Of a DNA stretch of 64,000 bases, positions 9,269 to 15,607 are shown piece by piece. The first letter of the stretch is position 1. Every line of letters starts with the position of its first letter. Below the pieces are notes generated by a model. It saw only the letters and a list, made by a program, of their open reading frames with translations. It did no database searches and was not told where the DNA came from. Source of the stretch: Geodermatophilus pulveris (lineage in GTDB: Bacteria; Actinomycetota; Actinomycetes; Mycobacteriales; Geodermatophilaceae); the NCBI RefSeq assembly GCF_900188375.1, contig NZ_FZOO01000001.1:62001-126000 (forward strand). Reading direction: 5' to 3'. The position numbers were made by a program, and so were the translations under genes.

Positions 9269-9928
9269 TCACTCGTGGACGGCGTGCATCTCCCGCTCGC
9301 CGGTGACCAGGAAGACCACCCGGCGGGCGACGCTGACCGCGTGGTCGGCGAACCGCTCGTAGTAGCGGCCGAGCAGGGTGATGTCGATGGCCGCCTCCAT
9401 GCCGTGCGGCCAGTCCTTGCTCAGCAGCTCGCTGAACAGCTGCCGGTGCAGCTGGTCCATGAGGTCGTCGTCGGCCTCCAGCACGGCGGCGGCCTCGACG
9501 TCGAGCTTGGCGATGACGGTCGCGGTCTGGGCCACCAGGCTCTCGGCGACGTGCCCCGCCTCGAGGAAGATCGGCCGCAGCTCCTGCGGGACGGTGTGCT
9601 CCGGGAAGCGCATCCGGGCCAGCTTGGCGACGTGGACGGCGAGGTCGCCCATCCGCTCCAGGTCGCTGATCATCCGCATCGCCGCGGTGATGGTGCGCAG
9701 GTCCGTGGCGACCGGGGCCTGGCGGGCCAGCAGGGTGAAGCAGCGCTGCTCGATGTTCTCCCGGCGGGCGTCGATGCCCTCGTCGCCCTCGATCACCAGG
9801 TTCGCCAGCTCGATGTCCGCGTCCAGCAGCGAGGTGGTCGCCTTGCTCATCGCCGAGCCGACCGAGTTCGCCATCTCGACCAGGCAGTTGTTGATGTCGT
9901 CGAGTTCCTCGTGGTAGTGCTGTCGCAC
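9269..9928 (-). CDS. phoU: Phosphate signalling complex protein PhoU
   Basis: PhoU is a peripheral membrane-associated helical protein that damps signalling from the phosphate ABC transporter to the histidine kinase, here presumably SenX3. The 219-residue product is all helical, with the two PhoU repeats (about residues 15-105 and 120-210) each carrying the acidic metal-binding signature (MRMISDLERMGDLAVHVA in the first, ITLLGRYYERFADHAVSVAR in the second). The GTG at 9928 is supported by GGAGGA a few bases upstream on the minus strand. It is divergent from senX3-regX3 with a candidate PHO box between. No pst genes are in the window. Confidence 0.96.
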   Translation of the reverse strand: MRQHYHEELDDINNCLVEMANSVGSAMSKATTSLLDADIELANLVIEGDEGIDARRENIEQRCFTLLARQAPVATDLRTITAAMRMISDLERMGDLAVHVAKLARMRFPEHTVPQELRPIFLEAGHVAESLVAQTATVIAKLDVEAAAVLEADDDLMDQLHRQLFSELLSKDWPHGMEAAIDITLLGRYYERFADHAVSVARRVVFLVTGEREMHAVHE

Positions 9929-10044
9929 GGTCGTCCTCCAATTCGGCCCGGTGGGTCTGGCCCCGTCAGTCGGGGGCACCCACGGCTGCAGGTCCCGACG
10001 CCCCGGACCACGAGGGTAGGACCCCGGGCACACCCGCCTCGGCC

Positions 10045-10083
10045 GAGGCGGTGAACGGGCGGGCACGGGAGTGTGAACAGTCC
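10045..10083. promoter_or_regulatory. Candidate PHO box (RegX3/PhoP-type direct repeat)
   Basis: Read on the minus strand, the element is GTTCACA at 10078-10072 and GTTCACC at 10056-10050, exactly 22 bases apart, that is two periods of the 11-base repeat unit known from actinobacterial PHO boxes (GTTCACC-like units). The intervening unit is degenerate. It lies in the 222-base spacer between phoU and senX3, about 70-100 bases before the senX3 start and 120-150 before phoU, where autoregulation by RegX3 would be expected. Confidence 0.5.
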
Positions 10084-10150
10084 CGTCCCGGCGAGCCGCC
10101 CTCACCCCGCCGGGGGATCCGGGCGTGTCGTCGCGATCTAGCATCGGGCC

Positions 10151-11383
10151 GTGAGCTCGTCGGTCGCCCTGCTGGCCGGCCTGGTCGTCGGCCTGGTCGG
10201 TGGCGTCCTGGTCGCCGCGCTGCTGCGCCGGTCGCGGCGTCCCGGCCCGGAGGACACCGCGCCGGCCGACGGTGCGGCTCCCGAGGCGGTCCTGGCCCGG
10301 CGGCTGCTCGACCTCATCGACCCGGCCGTCGTCCTGCTCGACGCGGGTGACGTCGTCCTGCTGGCCAACCCGGCGGCGCGGTCCCTGGGCATCGTCCGGG
10401 ACACCCGGCTGCTGGTCCCCGAGCTGCTGGAGCTGGCCCGCACGGTGCGCGACGGCGGGCGCCGCCGCGCCGAGGTGAGCCTGTCCAGCTCGCTCGTCGG
10501 CGGCGGACCCCGGCAGCTGGGGGTGCTCGGCGTCCGCCTGGAACGGGGACCGGGCTCGCCCGGCCCGGTGGCCCTGGTGCTGCAGGACGTCACCGAGGCC
10601 CGCCGCGTGGAGGCGGTCCGCCGCGACTTCGTCGCCAACGTCGGGCACGAGCTCAAGACGCCGGTGGGGGCGCTGTCGCTGCTCGCCGAGGCCATCGAGG
10701 ACGCCGCCGACGACCCGACCACGGTGCGTCGGTTCGCCTCCCGGATGACCCACGAGGCCGACCGGCTGGCCCGGCTGGTCCGCGAGCTCATCGACCTGTC
10801 GCGGCTGCAGGGCGGTGAGCCGCTGCCGGAGCTGGTGCCGGTCGAGGTGGACACGGTCATCGCCGAGGCGGTCGACCGCACCAAGCTCGCGGCCACGGCC
10901 AAGCAGATCGCCATCGTCTCCGGCGGTGAGCGCGGGCTGGTCGTCAAGGGCGTGGAGTCCCAGCTGGCCACGGCGGTCACCAACCTGCTGGCCAACGCGG
11001 TCGCCTACAGCCCCGAGCACACCCGCATCGCCGTCGGCGCCCGCGCCCGCGCCGGCTTCGCGGAGATCACCGTCACCGACAGCGGCATCGGCATCCCGCG
11101 TGAGGACCGCTCGCGGGTCTTCGAGCGCTTCTACCGGGTCGACCAGTCGCGGGCCAGCCGCACCGGGGGCACCGGCCTGGGGCTGGCGATCGTCAAGCAC
11201 GTCGCCACCAACCACGGCGGCTCGGTGAGCGTGTGGAGCGAGGAGGGCCTCGGCTCCACCTTCACCCTGCGGGTCCCGCTGACCGACCGCACCACGACCC
11301 CCACACCCGCCGGCGACGCGCCGGCCGAGCACGACCTCGCCGGCGGCCCGGCCGCCGCTCACGCCCCGAAGGGACGGTCATGA
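10151..11383 (+). CDS. senX3: Sensor histidine kinase SenX3-type
   Basis: The 410-residue protein has one N-terminal membrane helix (about residues 3-24), a PAS-like domain (residues 45-150), then a HisKA domain with NVGHELKTPVGAL (phosphoacceptor His166) and an HATPase domain with the N box (NLLANAVAYSPEH, about 277-289), DSGIGIP (G1) and GGTGLGLAI (G2). All residues needed for autophosphorylation are present. Family members sense phosphate limitation together with PhoU and phosphorylate RegX3. Unlike mycobacterial SenX3, which has two membrane helices, only one is clear here. Its stop overlaps the regX3 start as ATGA. Confidence 0.93.
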   Translation: MSSSVALLAGLVVGLVGGVLVAALLRRSRRPGPEDTAPADGAAPEAVLARRLLDLIDPAVVLLDAGDVVLLANPAARSLGIVRDTRLLVPELLELARTVRDGGRRRAEVSLSSSLVGGGPRQLGVLGVRLERGPGSPGPVALVLQDVTEARRVEAVRRDFVANVGHELKTPVGALSLLAEAIEDAADDPTTVRRFASRMTHEADRLARLVRELIDLSRLQGGEPLPELVPVEVDTVIAEAVDRTKLAATAKQIAIVSGGERGLVVKGVESQLATAVTNLLANAVAYSPEHTRIAVGARARAGFAEITVTDSGIGIPREDRSRVFERFYRVDQSRASRTGGTGLGLAIVKHVATNHGGSVSVWSEEGLGSTFTLRVPLTDRTTTPTPAGDAPAEHDLAGGPAAAHAPKGRS

Positions 11384-12060
11384 CCCGAGTGCTGGTCGTG
11401 GAGGACGAGGAGTCCTTCTCCGACGCGCTGTCCTACATGCTGCGGAAGGAGGGCTTCGAGCCGGTCGTGGCCGCCACCGGGCCGGAGGCACTGGCCGAGT
11501 TCGACCGCGGCGGCGCCGACATCGTGCTGCTCGACCTCATGCTCCCCGGCCTGCCCGGCACCGAGGTCTGCCGGGCGCTGCGCTCGCGCAGCGGCGTGCC
11601 GATCATCATGCTGACCGCGAAGGACGCCGAGGTGGACAAGGTGGTCGGCCTGGAGCTCGGCGCCGACGACTACGTGACCAAGCCCTACTCCGCCCGCGAG
11701 CTGGTCGCGCGCATCCGCGCGGTGCTGCGCCGCCGCGGCGACGTCGAGGCGCCGGCGGAGTCGGCCCTGGCGGCCGGCCTGGTACGCATGGACGTCGAGC
11801 GGCACGTCGTCTCGGTGGACGGCGAGCCGATCGCGCTGCCGCTCAAGGAGTTCGACCTGCTCGAGCTGCTGCTGCGCAACGCCGGGCGGGTGCTCACCCG
11901 GGTCCAGCTCATCGACCGGGTGTGGGGGTCGGACTACGTGGGCGACACGAAGACCCTCGACGTCCACGTCAAGCGGCTGCGTGCCAAGATCGAGCCCGAC
12001 CCGGCCAACCCCAAGTACCTGGTCACCGTCCGCGGGCTCGGCTACAAGCTCGAGGCCTGA
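11380..12060 (+). CDS. regX3: Response regulator RegX3 (OmpR/PhoB family)
   Basis: A 226-residue OmpR-type regulator. The receiver domain has the acidic pair EDE at 8-10, phospho-acceptor Asp52 in LLDLMLPG, the Thr in MLTAKD and the conserved lysine in DYVTKPYSARELVARI. The C-terminal winged helix (about 130-225) contains LTRVQLIDRVWG and DTKTLDVHVKRLRAKIE, the recognition helix region. It is the DNA-binding partner of SenX3 and binds GTTCACC-like repeats in phosphate-starvation genes. The overlap with senX3 gives translational coupling. A strong hairpin follows at 12067. Confidence 0.95.
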   Translation: MTRVLVVEDEESFSDALSYMLRKEGFEPVVAATGPEALAEFDRGGADIVLLDLMLPGLPGTEVCRALRSRSGVPIIMLTAKDAEVDKVVGLELGADDYVTKPYSARELVARIRAVLRRRGDVEAPAESALAAGLVRMDVERHVVSVDGEPIALPLKEFDLLELLLRNAGRVLTRVQLIDRVWGSDYVGDTKTLDVHVKRLRAKIEPDPANPKYLVTVRGLGYKLEA

Positions 12061-12066
12061 GCCGCC

Positions 12067-12091
12067 GGGCCGGGGCTACTGGCCCCGGCCC
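12067..12091. terminator. Bidirectional hairpin terminator candidate
   Basis: A perfect 10-base inverted repeat, GGGCCGGGGC at 12067-12076 and GCCCCGGCCC at 12082-12091, with a 5-base loop, lies directly after the regX3 stop and includes the stop codon of the convergent DUF3072 gene. There is no T-run, as is usual in this G+C range. Confidence 0.6.
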
Positions 12092-12285
12092 GTCTCGTCC
12101 TGCAGCTCGTCGATCTTGATCGACGCGTCGGCCTTGCTGATGTCGTCCGGCACGTCCTTGCCGGCCTCGCGCGCGAGCGTGTGCAGGTAGCTCTTCTGCG
12201 CGCCGGTGGCGGGTTCGTCGCCGGTCACCCAGTCCGACGGGTCCTTCTCGGCGCTGCGGTCCTCGTTCGCGGTGGGCTCGCTCAT
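12076..12285 (-). CDS. DUF3072 family protein
   Basis: A 69-residue, acidic, soluble protein. The central segment DWVTGDEPATGAQKSYLHTL followed by a SKADASIKIDELQ helix is the DUF3072 signature, and the length equals the family's. These short proteins occur widely in Actinobacteria and some Proteobacteria; no function is established. The ATG at 12285 is the obvious start. It converges with regX3, sharing the hairpin at 12067-12091. Confidence 0.88.
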   Translation of the reverse strand: MSEPTANEDRSAEKDPSDWVTGDEPATGAQKSYLHTLAREAGKDVPDDISKADASIKIDELQDETGRGQ

Positions 12286-12295
12286 GTGTTCGATG

Positions 12296-12502
12296 CTAGG
12301 CCGGTGCGAGCCGCGGCGCAGGTCGGGTCGCGGCCGCCCGGCGGGCGGCCTCCCAGCGGCGGCCGGTGCGGTACACGTGCACGGCGCCGCAGGGGCACGC
12401 GACGTGCAGCGCGATGTGCGTCGGGTGGTTCACCACCGAGCGGATGCGGCGGTCGGGGACCAGCTCGTCGGTCCCCGTCTCGGGGCAGGTGATCAGCAGC
12501 AC
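12296..12502 (-). CDS. Small putative zinc-ribbon protein
   Basis: A 68-residue protein starting at GTG 12502 with VLLITCPETGTDELVPDRR. Three cysteines (TCPETG and ACPCGAVH) arranged like half of a zinc ribbon, followed by a basic tail (RTGRRWEAARRAAATR), suggest a small metal-binding or nucleic-acid-binding protein. I do not recognise a named family. A longer frame starting at 12619 exists but its extra part has biased composition. It ends 10 bases before the DUF3072 start and is divergent from the GlxA-type regulator. Confidence 0.55.
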   Translation of the reverse strand: MLLITCPETGTDELVPDRRIRSVVNHPTHIALHVACPCGAVHVYRTGRRWEAARRAAATRPAPRLAPA

Positions 12503-12575
12503 GGGACGAGCCTGCGCCGGGTGTGCGGCCCGGACGAGTGGCAGGACTGACCGCCATCGAAACTCGTCTGCCATC

Positions 12576-13583
12576 ATGGTGCGCATGGCCGTGCCCGACC
12601 GCCCCGTCGTCGTCAGCACCCTGGTCGCCGACGGCCTCGTCGGCAGCTTCGGCCTCGGCGTGGCCGCGGAGGTCTTCGCCTACGACCGCCGGCACCTCGG
12701 TCTACCCGCCTTCGACTTCGCGCCGGTCACCGAGCACCCCGGTCTGGTCCGCACCGACACCGGGCTGGCGATGAGCGTCGAGCACGGCCTCGACCGGCTG
12801 GTCGCCTCGGACATCGTCACGGTCACCGCCTGGGAGCGGCTGGACCGGGCGCCCTCGCCGGCGGTGCTCGACGCGCTGCGCGCCGCGCACGCCCGCGGGG
12901 CGGTGGTCGTCAGCCAGTGCTCGGGCGCGTTCGTGCTCGCCGCCACCGGCCTGCTCGACGGGCTCCGGGCCACCACGCACTGGCGGTACACCGGCGAGCT
13001 GGCCGCCCGCCACCCCGCCGTCCGGGTCGACCCCGCGGTCCTCTACGTCGACAACGGCCGGCTCATCACCGGCGCCGGGACGGCGGCCGGCGTCGACACC
13101 CTGCTGCACCTGGTGCGCCGCGAGTGGGGCGCGGCGGCGGCCAACGCGCTCGCCCGGGAGATGGTGGTGCCGCCGCACCGCGACGGCGGGCAGGCGCAGT
13201 TCATCGACGCCCCGGTGGCCCAGGTGCAGGACGACCTGCTCGGAGCGGTGCTGGAGTGGGCGCAGGCCCACCTCGCCGACGACCTCACCGTGGACCTGCT
13301 CGCGCGGCGGGCGCTGATGAGCCCGCGCACCTTCGCCCGGCGGTTCAAGGCGGCCACCGGGACGACGCCGCACGCCTGGCTGCTCACCCAGCGGCTGGCC
13401 GCGGCCGAGGCGCTGCTGGAGGGCAGCGACGCCCCGGTCGAGGAGGTCGCCCGGCTGGTCGGCTTCGGCACGGCGGCCGGGTTCCGCGAGCAGTTCGCCC
13501 GCCGTCGCGGCGTCTCGCCGCGGGCCTACCGGCAGACCTTCCGCCGCGCGGCCCGGCAGGGGGACGGCGACCGCGCGGCCTGA
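12576..13583 (+). CDS. GlxA family AraC-type transcriptional regulator
   Basis: About 335 residues with two domains: an N-terminal DJ-1/PfpI-like domain (residues 10-185) containing VVSQCSGAFVLAATGLLDG, where the cysteine occupies the nucleophile-elbow position, and a C-terminal AraC/XylS domain (about 225-325) with two helix-turn-helix units (LTVDLLARRALMSPRTFARR and APVEEVARLVGFGTAAGFRE). Such proteins are DNA-binding regulators, often repressing or activating a neighbouring metabolic gene; the ligand is unknown. The start may be ATG 12576 or ATG 12585. No obvious target operon is next to it. Confidence 0.92.
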   Translation: MVRMAVPDRPVVVSTLVADGLVGSFGLGVAAEVFAYDRRHLGLPAFDFAPVTEHPGLVRTDTGLAMSVEHGLDRLVASDIVTVTAWERLDRAPSPAVLDALRAAHARGAVVVSQCSGAFVLAATGLLDGLRATTHWRYTGELAARHPAVRVDPAVLYVDNGRLITGAGTAAGVDTLLHLVRREWGAAAANALAREMVVPPHRDGGQAQFIDAPVAQVQDDLLGAVLEWAQAHLADDLTVDLLARRALMSPRTFARRFKAATGTTPHAWLLTQRLAAAEALLEGSDAPVEEVARLVGFGTAAGFREQFARRRGVSPRAYRQTFRRAARQGDGDRAA

Positions 13584-13620
13584 TGGGTCCCGTCCGTGCT
13601 CGTGTGCGCCGATGCCGATG

Positions 13621-13641
13621 TCCCTGGAGCGGCTCCAGGGA
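13621..13641. repeat. Perfect 10-base hairpin after the GlxA-type gene
   Basis: TCCCTGGAGC (13621-13630) and GCTCCAGGGA (13632-13641) are exact inverted repeats around a single central base. It lies 38 bases after the regulator's stop and may act as a terminator or a protein-binding palindrome. Confidence 0.6.
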
Positions 13642-13658
13642 CGCCTCGCTACCCCTGA

Positions 13659-13713
13659 CGGAGTGCGCTGAGGCCCAGCTTTGTGAGCGGAGACGGGGCG
13701 TCAGCGCACTCCG
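13659..13713. repeat. 13-base inverted repeat with 29-base loop
   Basis: Arms at 13659-13671 (CGGAGTGCGCTGA) and 13701-13713 (TCAGCGCACTCCG) are perfectly complementary. The loop is less GC-rich and contains a GCTTTGTGAG stretch. Its position in a 219-base gene-free stretch next to another hairpin makes it a candidate for the end of a small mobile or REP-like element or for a structured RNA. Confidence 0.6.
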
Positions 13714-13802
13714 GTCCGCCGTCCTCGTGACGCGATGACCCCGCTGCACGAGGTGTCCCCGAGTGGGCCGCTCCGGGGGAGCGGGGCTGCCACACTGCGC
13801 AG

Positions 13803-14054
13803 GTGTCCGGTGCGAACGAGGCGGATGATCGGCGGACCCTTGCAGGGCTCGCTCTTGCGGAATGGCCTGAGCAGGCCGCTGCACGAGTCCGGTCGGTGAC
13901 TGTCGCTAGCGACCGGGCGGAGGTCGCTCTCTCCGTGAACGGCGACTACGGCTACTGGGCGTACTACCGGCGCGACGACCACGGCTGGCAAGAGACGGTC
14001 TCCGGCAGCGGTCCCACGACCGGATGGGACGACCCCGCCGCCATCGAGTGGTGA
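13803..14054 (+). CDS. Small hypothetical protein, atypical codon use
   Basis: An 83-residue frame starting at GTG 13803 with VSGANEADDRRTLAGLALAE. It is acidic and rich in aromatic residues near the end (GDYGYWAYYRRDDHGWQE), lacks membrane segments and resembles no family I know. Third-position GC is visibly lower than in neighbours (GCT, CTT, GAG and TCT codons occur), which points to recent acquisition. It is flanked on both sides by hairpins and by a 19-base repeat. It could be a cargo gene of a small element or a non-coding fluctuation; the protein-like composition favours a gene. Confidence 0.5.
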   Translation: MSGANEADDRRTLAGLALAEWPEQAAARVRSVTVASDRAEVALSVNGDYGYWAYYRRDDHGWQETVSGSGPTTGWDDPAAIEW

Positions 14055-14078
14055 GCCGTCGCATCCGCCCCCGCAGGG

Positions 14079-14135
14079 TGTCCTCAAGAGCCGGTAGGCC
14101 CGCATGTCCCTGAGTCCGCCGGCCGCTTGAGGACA
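14079..14135. repeat. 10-base inverted repeat around a 37-base centre
   Basis: TGTCCTCAAG at 14079-14088 and CTTGAGGACA at 14126-14135 are exact inverted copies, with further partial pairing (CCGG) inside. It lies 25 bases after the small atypical gene and 217 bases before the end of the convergent gene, in a stretch (14055-14351) without any coding sequence that I can support. Confidence 0.6.
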
Positions 14136-14252
14136 TCAGACGTCCGTCGTGACGCGGGGCATGGGCAGGTGTCGCCGGGCCTGACACTCGGCGCCGGAAG
14201 CGTTCCGGCGGGAACGCCCTCGCGCATCGGGTACGTCTCGGTCGGAGCCCCT

Positions 14253-14281
14253 CTGTCCCTGGGTGAGCCGCCCAGGGACAG
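14253..14281. repeat. 11-base hairpin, terminator-like
   Basis: CTGTCCCTGGG (14253-14263) pairs perfectly with CCCAGGGACAG (14271-14281) across a 7-base loop. It lies between two convergent genes and could terminate transcription from both sides. Its core also matches a 19-base repeat found at 13755 and 14733. Confidence 0.6.
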
Positions 14282-14351
14282 GAGGCGGCGCCACCGGACG
14301 GTCGGCGTTCCCCCGGGCCTCCACCGGGAGCGCGCCGCCACGTGGATCGCG

Positions 14352-14639
14352 CTAGCTGCCCAGGTGGAGGACCACCCCGCCCCCGATGACCTCGGGCGGG
14401 CTCACCGTCAGCTGGGGCAGGGTCTCCTTGACCCAGTTCGCCGCCACGCGGGTGGACTCGTCCGTCCCGGCCTCGTCCTGGAAGACGCCGACGCTGAAGC
14501 CGCCGTCCGCCGTCCTCACGAGGCTGTAGCTGACGAACCCGGGCACACCCCGGATGACCTGCTCCACCTCATCGGTCCGCCGCTCCAGTTCGTCGAAGAG
14601 CTCTGAGTTGCCCTTGTAGTGCCGGATGACCGCGTGCAC
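14352..14639 (-). CDS. ABM-like small protein (dimeric alpha-beta barrel)
   Basis: A 95-residue protein starting at GTG 14639 (VHAVIRHYKGNSELFDELE). The pattern of strand, long amphipathic helix with ERRTDEVEQVIRGVPGF, then two strands (YSLVRTADGGFSVGVFQD) fits the antibiotic-biosynthesis-monooxygenase/dimeric alpha-beta barrel superfamily. GGGGGAGG at ideal distance supports the start. No cofactor or substrate can be named; many such proteins are stress-related or degrade small quinone-like compounds. It is 139 bases downstream of the zinc-ribbon methyltransferase on the same strand. Confidence 0.7.
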   Translation of the reverse strand: MHAVIRHYKGNSELFDELERRTDEVEQVIRGVPGFVSYSLVRTADGGFSVGVFQDEAGTDESTRVAANWVKETLPQLTVSPPEVIGGGVVLHLGS

Positions 14640-14778
14640 CGTGCCCTCCCCCAGGTGATCGTGACTGGCGCTCGAGCGGCAGTGTCCGCCTGTCCCCGCG
14701 GGAGGACGACGGCACAAGGTCCCGGCGGTCCGGTCCCTGGGTGGGCCGCTCGGCGGTGGGTCGCCGGGAGCGGATGGT

Positions 14779-15603
14779 TCAGGATGCGCCGGGGATGGGG
14801 CGGGCGACGCCGACCAGCGAGTCCAGCCGCCCGGCGTTGGCCGGGGCAAGCGGGTTGCGGACCACCCGGGTCAGCGCCAGCCCGGCCCGCGCCAGCAGCA
14901 GCGCGTGGGTGCGCGGGGTGAAGTGCCAGATGTGCTCGGCCGGCTTGAGCGTCCACCAGCGGGTACCCAGCAGCCGGGCCGGCAGCGAGTCGACGTAGGG
15001 CGTGGAGAACACGACCACGCCGTCGTCGGCGACCAGCGAGCGCACCGTGCGCCAGAAGGACACGGGGTCGGGCACGTGCTCGGCGGTGTCCCAGGCGCAC
15101 ACCACGTCGAAGCCCGGCTCCAGCGGCGCGTCCTCCAGCTGGCCGCAGAACACGTCGAGACCCAGGGTGTCCTGCGCGTGCTTCGCCCCCGTGCGGGAGA
15201 GTTCCACGCCCGACGCCGCCCAGCCGGCCTCGCGCGCGGCGGCGAGGAACAGGCCGTAGCCGGCGCCGACCTCGAGCAGCCGCCCGCCCGCGGGGAGGTC
15301 GCGCTCGCGGTCGATGAGGGCGAGCCGGCCCGCCGTCCAGGTCCGCTGCAGCAGCATGGCGGGGGAGCGGCTCTCCGCGCGGACGCCGGCGTCGTAGACG
15401 CCGCCCTCGAAGTAGCCGGCGTCGTCGTAGAGCCGTTGCAGCGCCTCCGGGCGCAGCCGCGGGCTGATGAACACCAGCGCGCACTGCGGGCAGCGGACCA
15501 CCCCGAACGGAACGAGGTCGTGCACCAGCGTGCCGGGCACCCGGCACAGGCAGCAGACGACGTCCTCGGTGTCCTCGGCCGTCCACCGCGCAGGCTCCGT
15601 CAC
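14779..15603 (-). CDS. Zinc-ribbon class I SAM methyltransferase
   Basis: The 274-residue protein begins with a cysteine-rich segment (VVCCLCRVPG ... VRCPQCALVF, about residues 15-45) of the kind that binds zinc at the front of many sugar- and glycan-modifying methyltransferases. The Rossmann domain follows with LLEVGAGYGLFLAAARE (motif I, about 108-124), GVELS and VVCAWDTAEHVPDPV. The C-terminus has the HIWHFTPRTHALLL segment typical of the methyltransferase type 11/12 group. The acceptor is unknown; in Actinobacteria these often act on cell-envelope sugars or lipids. It ends four bases from the MFS-kinase fusion gene. Confidence 0.85.
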   Translation of the reverse strand: MTEPARWTAEDTEDVVCCLCRVPGTLVHDLVPFGVVRCPQCALVFISPRLRPEALQRLYDDAGYFEGGVYDAGVRAESRSPAMLLQRTWTAGRLALIDRERDLPAGGRLLEVGAGYGLFLAAAREAGWAASGVELSRTGAKHAQDTLGLDVFCGQLEDAPLEPGFDVVCAWDTAEHVPDPVSFWRTVRSLVADDGVVVFSTPYVDSLPARLLGTRWWTLKPAEHIWHFTPRTHALLLARAGLALTRVVRNPLAPANAGRLDSLVGVARPIPGAS

Positions 15604-15607
15604 CGGG

